The notes under the pieces were generated by a model. The model did not search any database, had not been told where the DNA came from, and worked only from the letters and a program-made list of their open reading frames with translations. Positions 24,163 through 34,359 of a DNA stretch of 64,000 nucleotides are shown in pieces (position 1 is the first letter of the stretch; each line of letters starts with the position of its first letter). Source of the stretch: DATMER01 sp963844885 (GTDB lineage: Bacteria > Acidobacteriota > Thermoanaerobaculia > Multivoradales > UBA5704); contig CAWJQA010000020.1 of the NCBI GenBank assembly GCA_963844885.1, positions 1-64,000 on the forward strand, written 5' to 3'. Both the position numbers and the translations under genes were made by a program.

Positions 24163-25311
24163 ATGGCCGTCGAAGGCACCCTGGAGATCTTCAAGCTCCC
24201 GGAGATCCTGCAAATGATCTCCCAGCAGCAGAAGACCGGCATCCTCACCGTCCAGGGCGAGCAGGACATCATCGCCGTCTCGTTCCTCAAGGGACAGGTC
24301 GTCACCGTCGACTCCCTCAACCACACCCAGGAGGAGGGGCTCTCCCAGATCCTCATCAAGGAGGGGGTCCTCACCGCCGCGCAGTTTTCGCGCGCCTCCG
24401 CCGAGCACCAGTCTTCCGGCCAGCGGCTGCTCGACCTCCTGGTCGAGCGCAACTACGTCCGCCGCGACGCGCTGCTCAAGGCTCTGCGCGTCCACTCGAT
24501 CGGGCTGCTCGAGCAGCTCCTGCGGTGGACCAAGGGGGATTTCAAGTTCTACGGCGGCGACGAAGTCCCTTACGAGGAGGGTTTTGCGCCGATCCCGGTC
24601 GAGGAGGTTCTCGCGCGCGCCACCACCCAGGCCGCCCCTCGCCGTCCGACCGGGCCGGTGCCGGTCCCGCCACCCGGTCCACGGCCGGTCCCCGCCCCCG
24701 CCCGTCCGGGCTCGGACAACGCCTCCGCGACGTCGACCGCGACCCGGCCGGGGCTGCGGGTGGTCCGGCGCGAAGGGGTTCCTCCGGCCGCCGGAGCGGA
24801 TGAGACGGAGGCCGGGCAGTTCCGCAAGATGCGCGTCGAGGCGCCGCCGGCCGAAGCGGTCCGCCGGCCGGCGCTCGCCCGGGCCGCGGCGATCCTCCTC
24901 GCGCTCCTCCTGGTGGCGGTTCTCTTCCGCGCCCCGGGTGCGGTGGTGGTCCCCTTCCCCTGGCAGGGAGGGGAGCGGCTCGCCCTGGGCCATGAGCAGA
25001 GGTCGGCGTTGTCGCTGAAGATCGACCGCGCGGCGAAGACCTGGTTCCTGCTCGAAGGGCGCTTCCCCCAGCGCCTGAGCCAGCTCGTGGATGCCGGCTA
25101 CCTCGCGCAGGGCGACCTCGTGGATCCGGACGGGCATCCGCTCCAGTACTCGGCCGGCCCGGAGAGCTACACGCTGCAGCCGACCAGGTCCGGCAAGCCG
25201 GTGGCCGGAGCGGAGACGACCGAGGCGATCACCGGCAACTTCTTCCTGGACCCGGAGTTCCTCATCCTGCCCGAGGAGACCGCGGCCCAACCCCTCGTCC
25301 TCCTGGATTGA
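24163..25311 (+). CDS. DUF4388 (PATAN-like) protein with membrane anchor
   Basis: The 382-residue protein begins with a DUF4388 domain (residues 1-110; GTLEIFKLPEILQMISQQQK, TGILTVQG, KGQVVTVDSL), a module found next to two-component and gliding or surface-associated signalling proteins. After it come helices that read like a second DUF4388-associated bundle, a Pro/Arg-rich linker (residues 155-205), one membrane helix (AAAILLALLLVAVLFRAP, about 242-260) and an extracytoplasmic tail. The tail resembles pilin-like or transglutaminase-adjacent sequences only weakly. It is the last gene of the three-gene cluster starting at 21942, and a REP-like hairpin follows the stop. Confidence 0.8.
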   Translation: MAVEGTLEIFKLPEILQMISQQQKTGILTVQGEQDIIAVSFLKGQVVTVDSLNHTQEEGLSQILIKEGVLTAAQFSRASAEHQSSGQRLLDLLVERNYVRRDALLKALRVHSIGLLEQLLRWTKGDFKFYGGDEVPYEEGFAPIPVEEVLARATTQAAPRRPTGPVPVPPPGPRPVPAPARPGSDNASATSTATRPGLRVVRREGVPPAAGADETEAGQFRKMRVEAPPAEAVRRPALARAAAILLALLLVAVLFRAPGAVVVPFPWQGGERLALGHEQRSALSLKIDRAAKTWFLLEGRFPQRLSQLVDAGYLAQGDLVDPDGHPLQYSAGPESYTLQPTRSGKPVAGAETTEAITGNFFLDPEFLILPEETAAQPLVLLD

Positions 25312-25314
25312 GTT

Positions 25315-25396
25315 GATCCCGTTCCCCCTCGGGTTGATCCCGTTCCCCCTCTCCCCGGCCCTCTCCCCCGTGCCGGGGGAGAGGGGGCCCCACCCT
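25315..25396 (-). repeat. REP-like GC-rich palindrome
   Basis: A direct repeat GTTGATCCCGTTCCCCCTC (twice, 25313-25352) precedes a hairpin CCCTCTCCCCCG/CGGGGGAGAGGG (about 25367-25393). The same element in reverse orientation lies at 42352-42412. It follows the stop of the DUF4388 gene and could stop transcription before dnaK. Confidence 0.75.
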
Positions 25397-25468
25397 TCCT
25401 CTTTCTGCGAGCGTTCCTCCCCCGGAATAAATCTGCGTCCCTCTTTGTCATATGAGGTGACGGCGAAA

Positions 25469-25498
25469 CTTGACGGCTCGCCACTAAGGATTTACACT
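25469..25498 (+). promoter_or_regulatory. dnaK promoter with overlapping HAIR-like HspR operator
   Basis: TTGACG (25470-25475), a 17-bp spacer and TACACT (25493-25498) form a sigma70-type promoter. Over the -35 box lies CTTGACG-N7-ACTAAGG (25469-25489), which matches the HspR operator HAIR (CTTGAGT-N7-ACTCAAG) at 5 of 7 bases in each arm with the exact 7-bp spacing. The operon ends with an hspR-like gene, so repression by its own product is likely. The operator is inferred from motif and context. Confidence 0.65.
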
Positions 25499-25535
25499 GC
25501 CGAGTGTAGAGGAATTTCGACGAAGGAGGAGCAGC

Positions 25536-27455
<1,920 letters not shown>

Positions 27456-27467
27456 AGAAGGTGGATC

Positions 27468-27929
27468 ATGGCGCCGCTCAAGAAGATCTACCTCGAGGAG
27501 CTGACTCGCATCCAGGACCGGATCAACAGTCTCTTCGAGCAGGCGCTTCTCCCCTCGGAGTACGAAGACCGCGACGGGGGCCTGCCCGGCACCTGGGCCC
27601 CCGCGGTCGACGTGATCGAGACCGAGGACGCGTATCTGGTCTTTGCGGAGCTGCCGGGCGTCCGCAAAGAAGACATTCAACTGCAGGTCCGGGACCGGCG
27701 GCTGGAGCTCTCCGGCCACCGGCAGGCCCTCGGTGAGAACCGCAACTTCCTCCGCATGGAGCGCAGCTACGGCCCCTTCCGGCGGGCGTTCGATCTCGGA
27801 GCGCCGGTGGACACCGACGGCATCACCGCCGGCTTCGAGGCGGGGATCCTGAGGGTTCACGTCCCGAAATGGGCGGCGGGGACCCCGGCGACTCCGGCGG
27901 GCACCACGGTGCCGGTGAGAGAGGAGTAG
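27468..27929 (+). CDS. hsp20: Small heat-shock protein (Hsp20 / alpha-crystallin family)
   Basis: The 153-residue chaperone holds unfolding proteins until DnaK refolds them. The alpha-crystallin domain covers about residues 40-135, with the typical AVDVIETEDAYLVFAELPGV, then KEDIQLQVRDRRLELSGHRQ, and AGFEAGILRVHVPK near the end, which carries the conserved G-I/L-L/V motif. It lies 12 bp after dnaK and one base before the hspR-like gene, so it shares their regulation. Confidence 0.93.
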   Translation: MAPLKKIYLEELTRIQDRINSLFEQALLPSEYEDRDGGLPGTWAPAVDVIETEDAYLVFAELPGVRKEDIQLQVRDRRLELSGHRQALGENRNFLRMERSYGPFRRAFDLGAPVDTDGITAGFEAGILRVHVPKWAAGTPATPAGTTVPVREE

Positions 27930-27930
27930 C

Positions 27931-28317
27931 ATGGCCCCCCCCCGGCGGCGCAAGGCCGAGCCCAAGTACGTGATGATCAGCGTAGTCTCGGAGCGCTATG
28001 CGATCCATCCGCAGACCCTCCGGCTCTACGAGCGGGAAGGCCTCATCAAGCCGGCCCGCAGCGCCGGCAACACCCGCCTCTACGACGAGGAGGCGCTCCG
28101 GCGCCTGGAGATCATTCTCACCCTGACGCGCGAGCTGGGGGTCAACCTGGCCGGCGTCGAGGTGATCCTCAACATGAAGGAACGCATGGACCACATGCAG
28201 GGCGAGGTGGACCGCCTCCTGATGTACGTCCGCGAGATCGCCCAGGAGCGCCGCCAGGACGCGCAGCAGCACGCGCTGGTGAAGCTCGAGGGCGGGGCGC
28301 TGATTCCGCGGCGGTGA
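27931..28317 (+). CDS. hspR: HspR-like MerR-family heat-shock repressor
   Basis: The 128-residue MerR-type regulator has the winged-helix head typical of HspR: YVMISVVSERYAIHPQTLRL, YEREGLIKPARS, NTRLYDEEALRRLEIILTL, then a coiled coil (NMKERMDHMQGEVDRLLMYV). In actinobacteria and some other phyla HspR represses the dnaK operon by binding HAIR sites and is sensitive to the DnaK level. Here the gene ends the dnaK-hsp20 operon, and a HAIR-like site overlaps the dnaK promoter, so autoregulation is likely. The short tail ends in basic residues. Confidence 0.88.
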   Translation: MAPPRRRKAEPKYVMISVVSERYAIHPQTLRLYEREGLIKPARSAGNTRLYDEEALRRLEIILTLTRELGVNLAGVEVILNMKERMDHMQGEVDRLLMYVREIAQERRQDAQQHALVKLEGGALIPRR

Positions 28318-28318
28318 C

Positions 28319-28496
28319 CTCACCCCCTGACCCCCTCTCCCATCGCTCACCCATCCCCCGGGAGAGGGGGCACCCCCTCCCAAGACAAAAAATACAGGCT
28401 GTTCTTGGGTTTTGGGTGGTGGGGTATATTGGGTGGTGGCGCCCCCTCTCCCGGTCGGGGGGAGAGCGATGGGAGAGGGGGACGGGGGGTGAGGTC
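28319..28496. repeat. Pair of inverted REP-like elements (BIME-like)
   Basis: The left copy CCTCACCCCCTGACCCCC... (28319-28372) and the right copy ending ...GGGGGGTGAGG (28440-28493) are reverse complements over most of their length. They flank a 70-bp centre that holds no gene. The pair lies between hspR and the ATPase gene. Confidence 0.75.
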
Positions 28497-28517
28497 GGCT
28501 CGTGCTACGATTCCCTC

Positions 28518-29360
28518 ATGCAGCCGACAGCATCGAGGCAAGAGCCCTGCCCGCACTGCGGTGGGCGCGGGTGGATCGTCTCGCTCGGCACCGGCGCCGG
28601 ACAGGCCCGGCCGTGCTCGTGCCGTAGTGTCCGCGATACGGACGCCGTCGCGCGGCTCGTCGAGGCGGCGGGCGTCCCGCCGCGCTACAGCCACTGCCGG
28701 CTGTCCAGCTTCCAGGTCTCCAGCGAGGCCGGGCCGCTGCGCGCCCAGCTCACCCAGGCGCGCTCCATCGCCCAGCAGTACGTGGACGGCTTCCTCCTCG
28801 AAGGCGGCCGCTTCCGCGAGTCGGGTCTCCTTTTCGTCGGACCTCCCGGCGCCGGCAAGACCCATCTCGCGGTCGGCGTCCTTCTGGAAGTCATCGAGCG
28901 CTACCGGGTGCATGCCCGCTTCGCCGAGTTCACCTCGCTGATCCATCAGATCCAGTCCACCTTCGACCCCGGCTCCCCGGAGTCGAAGCACGCGATCCTC
29001 GACCCCCTGGTCGACGCCGAGCTGCTGGTCCTGGACGAGCTCGGATCGCAGCAGCCCACGCCGTGGGTGCGGGACATCCTCTATCTGATCATCAACCACC
29101 GCTACACCCACCGGCTGCCGACCGTTTTCACGACCAACTACCTCCTGGACAGCCCCGTCCGTGCGGCCCGGCCCCGTGCCGCGAAGAGCCTCGACCGGGG
29201 CCGCGACGCCGAGCCGGCCGCGCCGGAGGAGAGGCTCCTCGCCTCGCGCCTGCCCGCCATGCTCGTCAGCCGCCTCTACGAGATGGCGCAGCCGGTGGCG
29301 CTCAGCGCCGTGGAGGATTTCCGCAAAGAGCACAAGGTCCATGGGGCCTATCAGCGATGA
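28518..29360 (+). CDS. DnaC/IstB-like AAA+ ATPase with zinc ribbon
   Basis: The 280-residue protein starts at the ATG at 28518; the frame is open upstream but only through REP-like sequence. The N-terminus has Cys pairs (CPHCGGRGW, then PCSC at about residue 35) that would bind zinc. The AAA+ core has Walker A FVGPPGAGKTHLAV, Walker B LLVLDELGS and sensor-1 FTTNYLL. The fold is that of DnaC helicase loaders and IstB transposition helpers. With no IS element or transposase beside it, a replication or phage-like loader role is more likely than transposition. Its stop overlaps the SpoIID gene by 4 nt. Confidence 0.83.
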   Translation: MQPTASRQEPCPHCGGRGWIVSLGTGAGQARPCSCRSVRDTDAVARLVEAAGVPPRYSHCRLSSFQVSSEAGPLRAQLTQARSIAQQYVDGFLLEGGRFRESGLLFVGPPGAGKTHLAVGVLLEVIERYRVHARFAEFTSLIHQIQSTFDPGSPESKHAILDPLVDAELLVLDELGSQQPTPWVRDILYLIINHRYTHRLPTVFTTNYLLDSPVRAARPRAAKSLDRGRDAEPAAPEERLLASRLPAMLVSRLYEMAQPVALSAVEDFRKEHKVHGAYQR

Positions 29361-31606
29361 AGAAGCCGCTTCTTGCCGTGCTCGTGGTCCTGGCCTTCGG
29401 CTGCCGGACCGCTCCGCCTCCCGCCGTCGAGAAACCGCCGGTCGAACCGGCCGAGACGCCGGCTCCGATTCCCACCCCCGAGCCCACGCCCGAGCCCGAG
29501 CCGCCGGCTCCCGAGTCAACCGAGCCGAAGGTCGGTCCGGAAGCCCCTCTCCAGGTTCGGGTGGGGCTCGCCTCCGACCTCCAATCGGTCACCCTGCCGT
29601 GTTGCGAAGAGCCGCTCGTGGCCGCCGTGGAGAGCCAGGCGGTGACCGTGACCGCCGCGCTCCGCATCGAGCCCGCCGCGGGCGGCGCGCGCCCGGGCTT
29701 CTTCCGCCTCCAGGTCGCCGCGCTGCGCGACGAGCGCCAGTCGTCCGACCTCGCGCAGCGGCTCGCCCAGGAGACCGGCCAGCCCGCGGAAGCCACCTTC
29801 GACGCCGGCATCGACCTCTACCGCGTCCGGGTCGGGCACTATGCCACCCGCGAGCAGGCCGAAGCCGATCTGCGGCGCCTGGGCAGCATCGGGGTCATCG
29901 GCGCCTTCGTGGTCGACGACGGCGGCGGCGTCTCCGAGCCGGCGATCCGTATCGTGCAGGGAGCGTCCACCGCCACCTATCCGGGCCGCTGGGTCTCCGT
30001 CTCCCGCACCGGTGCCGAGGGTGTCGAAGGTGCCGGGGGCATCCGCGCCAACGGCAAGCGCTACCGCGGGCGCATCCTGGTCTACCTCAACGACCGCGGC
30101 CTGCTCAACCTGATCAACGAGCTGCCGGTCGATCAATACCTGCGCGGCGTGGTGCCCAGCGAGATGGGTCCCATCCAGTACAACCAGCTCGAAGCGCTCA
30201 AGGCCCAGGCCGTGGCCGCCCGCACCTACACCCTGCGCAACCTGGGCGAGTTCGCCCGCGAAGGGTACGACATCTGCGCCACTCCCCGCTGCCAGGTCTA
30301 CAACGGCATGCCGGTCGAGCATCCGCTCTCCGACCAGGCCGTGGCCGACACCGCCGGCCAGGTTCTCCTGTACCAGGGCCAGCTCGTGGATGCGCTCTAC
30401 AGCTCCACCTGCGGCGGTCACACCGAGGACGTGAAGGTCATCTTCCCCCTCAAGGAAGAGCCCTACCTCAAGGGCGTCCCCTGCATGGAGGAAGGGATCG
30501 AGCGCCTGCCGGGCAGCCTGCCGCCGGGCCAGCCCTTCCCGGCCGGCCTGACCCGCGTGCTCCTCCCGCCGGCGCCGGAGCGTCCGGGCGAGGAGATCCT
30601 CCAGGCGCGGCTGGAGCACCTCGCGCTGCTCGCCGGCCTGCCCGTGCCGCGCGAGCACCTGGCCTCTCTCGACCGCCGCGAGGTTCAGCGCTTCGTCTCG
30701 GCGGCCTTCGACCTCGCGCTCGACGCGCGCCTGCTCGTCGCGCCCGAGGACGTAACCTATCTCCTTCACGATCCGCCCCAGGACTGGAGCCAGGACGACC
30801 TGCGCCGCGCCGCCTACCTCGTGAAGAGCGGCCTCGTCAGCGGTCCGCTCGACCAGCCCATGGACGACGGGGAGATCGAGCGCATGCTCCTCGCGCTGGC
30901 CGAGCTCCTTCAGGTGGTGCGCCGCGAGGAGGCCTCCTTCCTCGGCCTGGGCGCGGGAGGGATGACGGTCAAGACCGGCAAGGACAAGGTCGAAGCCACC
31001 TACCCGCTGCCGGCGGGCCTCGCCACCTTCCGCCGCCGGGGCGAGCTGATCACCAGCGCCGACCTCGCCCTCCTGCCGGGAGACGGCGTGACTCTCTACT
31101 GGCAGGGGGAGCGGCTGATCGCGGCGGCCCAGGAGGTGGACCTGGACGGCGTCGCCTTCGACCGCAGCAGCCCCTACAGCTCGTGGACCCGCTTCCGGAC
31201 CGACTCGCAGCTCGCCCACAACGTGGACACCCGCTTTCCGGGAGTCGGCTTCCACGACCTGGAGATCCTCGAGCGCGGCGGCTCGGGCCGGGTGGGGCGC
31301 ATCCGCATCCTCGGCGACAACGGCCAGAGTGTGGAGGTCGACGGCCTGGCGATCCGCTGGACGCTCGACGTGCCCGACACGCTGTTCACGGCCAAGCGCC
31401 TGGCCCCGAGGAACCGGGAAGCCGGCTGGCTCTTCACCGGCCGCGGCTTCGGCCACGGCGTCGGCATGTGCCAGGTCGGCTCCTACGGCATGGCCCAGCG
31501 CGGCCACACCTACCGCGACATCCTCACCCACTACTACTCGGGAGCCGAGTTGGCCCGAGTCCGCTGGACCGGCGGCGCGGTAGGGGCGGCGGCGGCCGGC
31601 CGGTAG
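29357..31606 (+). CDS. SPOR-SpoIID/LytB-domain lipoprotein
   Basis: The protein has 749 residues from the ATG at 29357, which overlaps the ATPase stop. The first 16 residues are a lipoprotein signal with the lipobox AFGC, then a Pro/Glu-rich linker. A SPOR domain covers about residues 115-175 (FFRLQVAALRDERQSSDLAQ, VRVGHYATREQAEADL), which binds denuded peptidoglycan. The SpoIID domain follows (LPVDQYLRGVVPSEM, then NQLEALKAQAVAARTYTL, YSSTCGGHTEDV and, near the end, GRGFGHGVGMCQVGSYGMAQ). SpoIID proteins cut glycan strands that lack stem peptides, so this is an envelope enzyme of cell separation or remodelling. About 260 residues of unknown helical sequence are inserted between the two halves of the SpoIID domain. 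Confidence 0.85.
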   Translation: MKKPLLAVLVVLAFGCRTAPPPAVEKPPVEPAETPAPIPTPEPTPEPEPPAPESTEPKVGPEAPLQVRVGLASDLQSVTLPCCEEPLVAAVESQAVTVTAALRIEPAAGGARPGFFRLQVAALRDERQSSDLAQRLAQETGQPAEATFDAGIDLYRVRVGHYATREQAEADLRRLGSIGVIGAFVVDDGGGVSEPAIRIVQGASTATYPGRWVSVSRTGAEGVEGAGGIRANGKRYRGRILVYLNDRGLLNLINELPVDQYLRGVVPSEMGPIQYNQLEALKAQAVAARTYTLRNLGEFAREGYDICATPRCQVYNGMPVEHPLSDQAVADTAGQVLLYQGQLVDALYSSTCGGHTEDVKVIFPLKEEPYLKGVPCMEEGIERLPGSLPPGQPFPAGLTRVLLPPAPERPGEEILQARLEHLALLAGLPVPREHLASLDRREVQRFVSAAFDLALDARLLVAPEDVTYLLHDPPQDWSQDDLRRAAYLVKSGLVSGPLDQPMDDGEIERMLLALAELLQVVRREEASFLGLGAGGMTVKTGKDKVEATYPLPAGLATFRRRGELITSADLALLPGDGVTLYWQGERLIAAAQEVDLDGVAFDRSSPYSSWTRFRTDSQLAHNVDTRFPGVGFHDLEILERGGSGRVGRIRILGDNGQSVEVDGLAIRWTLDVPDTLFTAKRLAPRNREAGWLFTGRGFGHGVGMCQVGSYGMAQRGHTYRDILTHYYSGAELARVRWTGGAVGAAAAGR

Positions 31607-31673
31607 GCGCTGCCGCCTTTTCTTTCCCTGGGCCTGCCGGCGTCCTCGCCGGGCACATCAACCCTGAGTGAAT

Positions 31674-31728
31674 GGGGGCGCCCTCTCCCGCGAAGCGGGG
31701 GAGGGACGGGGAGGGGGCCTTCCCCTTG
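31674..31728. repeat. REP-like GC-rich palindrome
   Basis: CGCCCTCTCCCGCG/AAGCGGGGGAGGGACGGGGAGGG belongs to the same family as the elements at 25315, 28319 and 42352. It follows the SpoIID gene and precedes the second repeat array. Confidence 0.6.
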
Positions 31729-31741
31729 CGCGGCACAGGTG

Positions 31742-32210
31742 ACCTTGCGGTGAAGAAGCCGGAGTTGCGGCAAAACAAGGTGACGCCGCGGTGGAGAAGT
31801 CGACACTGTCGACAAAATAAGATGATTCTGCGGTGAAGAAGTCGACATCGCGGCAAAGTCAGGTGATATTGCGGTGAAGGAGTCGACGTTGCGGTGGAGA
31901 AGTTGGAGTTGCGGCGAAGTCAGTTGACGTTGCGGCGAAGGAGTCGACGTTGCGGCAAAGTCAGTCGACGTTGCGGTGAAGAAGTTAGAGTTGCGGCAAA
32001 GTCAGGTGACGTTGCGGCGAAGGAGTCGAGGTTGCGGTGGAGAAGTTGGAGTTGCGGCAAAGTCAGTTGACATTGCGGTGGAGGAGTCGACGTTGCGGCA
32101 AAGTCAGTCGACATTGCGGCAAAGTCGGTTTACGTTGCGGCAAAGTCGATTGACGTTGCGGCAAAGTCAGTTGACGTTGCGGTGGAGGAGTCGACGTCGC
32201 GGTGGAGAAG
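31742..32210. repeat. Array of about 23 repeats with mean period 20.5 bp
   Basis: Every unit begins TTGCGG or a variant. The final G of this motif falls at 31750, 31770, 31791, then on to 32202: 23 positions with spacings of 20 or 21, mean 20.5. Two unit types alternate irregularly: a 21-bp type (TTGCGGCAAAGTCAGTTGAC plus one base) and a 20-bp type (TTGCGGTGAAGAAGTCGACG). TTGC-G-GCAA and GTCGAC or GTCA..TGAC are small palindromes within the units. Spacing that is not a multiple of 3 rules out coding. No unique spacers are present, so it is not CRISPR. It lies in a 1.77-kb gene-free region after the SpoIID gene. Confidence 0.88.
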
Positions 32211-32331
32211 GGAATCGCCCCATGTGGGCGCCGGCCCGCCCAACCATTCCGGCGTCCACCGTGTCTATAGGAGAAGGGAGGCTCTGGACCGGCGAGCTCC
32301 GCTTGCCGCCCAGATTCCCCTGGGTGTTCCT

Positions 32332-32778
32332 TGAAAGCTGAATCTCCCTGATCTGTACGGTGGGATTGAAGAAGAACCGCGGCCGGAAACGGGGGTATAC
32401 TCACCCCCGCGGAAGCCGGCTGCTGACCCGGAAGCCCGCGTTCTTTGAAAAGCAAGAAGCATGCCTGACAAGAATCGTGCCACGGCCAAACCGCCAATTT
32501 GGCAGGCAGGTCAGAACTGGGCCGTAACCCGAGTGGAATGAAAGGCTTGCCGAGAAACAAGAGTCGCCCGACGAGAGGAAAGAAGGCCTTGCAGGAGCCG
32601 TTTTCAGGAGGTCAGAAAAACAGGTGGGTTAACCTCCCTGGAATCAGATGCTTGCAAGGGCCACGGTCGGAATTGCCCTGATCAGTACGGTGGGATTGCG
32701 ACGATTCCGGTTGAAAGCTCGAGTTATATCATTCGTTACCGTCGGAATTGCCCTGATCAGTACGGTGGGATTGCGACG
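32332..32778. repeat. Dispersed direct repeats around CCCTGATCAGTACGGTGGGA
   Basis: A 38-bp sequence beginning GTCGGAATTGCCCTGATCAG is identical at 32666-32703 and 32741-32778 (75 bp apart). A related copy, TCCCTGATCTGTACGGTGGG, lies at about 32345. The bases TTGAAAGCT precede the first copy (32332) and recur at 32711. No gene is convincing in 32211-32816. Confidence 0.7.
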
Positions 32779-32816
32779 GTGCATAAGGCACAATCAGGGA
32801 GATAATCTTTCTCATC

Positions 32817-33102
32817 TTGGGGGTTGGGGGAAGCGCCCCTTGCGGGCGCCGGCGCGTAGCCCCGGGTTTCAACCCGGGGCGTGGGGGCCCGATCTGGTTG
32901 TCGCGCCCCTTCAGGGGCGAGGGCACGGGCGGAAAGAGGAATGCCGGTGGTGCCGTGGCGCTCCCGGTGGCAGGTTGGGTCGCCTCGCCCCCGCCGTCGC
33001 CCCTGAAGGGGCGTGTGGGATGGGTGGGGCGCCGCAACCCCGGGTTGAAACCCGGGGCTATGGGCCCGCGCCCGCAAGGGGCGCCTCCCCCAACCTCCCA
33101 AG
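32817..33102. repeat. 286-bp inverted repeat of GC-rich palindromes
   Basis: The left arm (32817-32923) and right arm (32996-33102) are largely reverse complements. Each contains GCGCCCCTTGCGGGCGC-type and CCCCGGGTTTCAACCCGGGG palindromes and a CCCCTTCAGGGG palindrome. The two arms face each other about a 72-bp centre. This resembles paired REP elements of a different family from the CCCTCTCCCC type. Nothing convincing as a gene lies between 33103 and 33379. Confidence 0.8.
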
Positions 33103-33379
33103 CCGAGATGTGTGTAACAACATGGGTTTCAACCCCAGGTATCGGCCCATTCCCCAACCTGTCCAATCGGCGGGCGTGGTGCTCTCGCATGCCTCGTATC
33201 CGGCGTCACAGCTCGTGGATCTCGCCGCGGAGCTGATGAAGCTCGCCAAACGCCGGGCGGCCGACGACGCGGAGAAACCGGAGTGTGAGACTCCAATCGA
33301 AGGGACCGTGGATTTCGCGGTCCTGCACGAGCCGGGGAGCGAGCGGATCCGCTACGGCGGCGGTAAAACCTTGATCCGG

Positions 33380-34355
33380 TCACGGCTGTTGCTGTACCGA
33401 AATCCGTCCCATTCCGAACGTCGCTCCCTTGCCCAGGTGAAAGACCTCCGCGGTGCGGAAGAGAGGCGCGAGCGGGGAGAGATCCCCTTCGATCTCCAGA
33501 TCTCCCACGAAACCGCCCATGTTGATCTTGGTGTTCTGGCGGTTGCTGTAGCGTTCCCAGTCGTGCCAGTGCAGATTTGTGGTGGTGATGCGCACGGCGG
33601 AAGCCTGGTCGAGAAGTGGCCGGAACTGCCAGTCGAGATCCACGCCGGGGACGTGAAACCAAGCCAACTCCAAAACCCTCCTCAGCATGGCGAAAGCGAG
33701 AGTCCGGACATCCGGATTCTCCTGAAGCTGTCCTCGTACCAGGAGACGAGTGGGGGTGTGGAACCGGAGAAGAGCCTTGCCGGTGTCCAGCGGTTCCGGA
33801 GACGGGTAGAGCGGAGAAACCTTTCCCAGCGCCACGGTAGCCCGGCCGCCGGCATAGACCTCTTGCAAGCCGCCGTCTGGAAGAACGGCCTCGGCGCGAT
33901 CGAGATGGAACGGCACCTGCTTCGATCCCAGACCGGCGCGGGCCATTCGCTCGACCGCGAGCAGAGCGTACGCCTGGAGATCCGCGGCCTGGCCGACGAG
34001 AAGGAGATCGAAAAGGAAGCGCGTCGCCCGGCTCGAAGTCACGCACCTCCGTGCCCGGCTCGAACACGTAAGGCCGAGGCGAAGTCGGGAGGCCGCGGAG
34101 GAACGGAGGCGGCTCCCCCTCGATCAGCGTCTCGAACAGGCGCGTATAGACGCAGACCTGCCGCAGCAGGCAATCCGGGCACGGCTGATCCGGTCCCATC
34201 GTGCAGACCGTCCGCCGAAGCGCATGGCCGAACGCTCCCCGCAGAAGCGAGCCTTTGAACGGCGGGAGAAAGGCCCGGCCATCGGCCCGTAACGTGAAGC
34301 GCAGGCGGACGTAGGGAAGGCGGGGAAGCGCATACGCCTCCGACTTGCGCAACAC
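33380..34355 (-). pseudogene. cas6: CRISPR pre-crRNA endoribonuclease Cas6, one frameshift
   Basis: Cas6 cuts CRISPR transcripts within the repeat. The N-terminal part, from a GTG at 34355, has LPPFKGSLLRGAFGHALRRT and a Cys cluster (CPDCLLRQVC) seen in this Cas6 group. The C-terminal part (from about 34018, other frame) has the RAMP-like end FHLGKGATFGMGRISV with its glycine-rich loop. Joined, the two make a protein of about 325 residues of normal length. The join needs removal of one A from the AAAA run at 34011-34014 (plus strand). The protein is otherwise intact, so sequencing error is likely. It starts 4 bp after the stop of the Rpn-like gene. No other cas gene and no CRISPR array is visible in the window. 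Confidence 0.7.
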
Positions 34356-34359
34356 GCTC

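Noticed and set aside
22027..25290. Very long minus-strand open frame opposite the DUF1844, TPR and DUF4388 genes
   Set aside because: It is the antisense of three clear genes, has no domain and has the codon bias of a GC-rich shadow.
28314..28517. N-terminal extension of the DnaC/IstB-like protein
   Set aside because: The extra codons come from REP-like DNA and have no domain; the ATG at 28518 starts directly before the zinc ribbon.
28518..29360. IstB of an IS21-like element
   Set aside because: No IstA transposase or IS ends lie beside it, and it is coupled to a SpoIID gene.
31742..32210. CRISPR array or coding repeat next to cas6
   Set aside because: There are no spacers, and the 20/21-bp unit lengths do not keep a reading frame.
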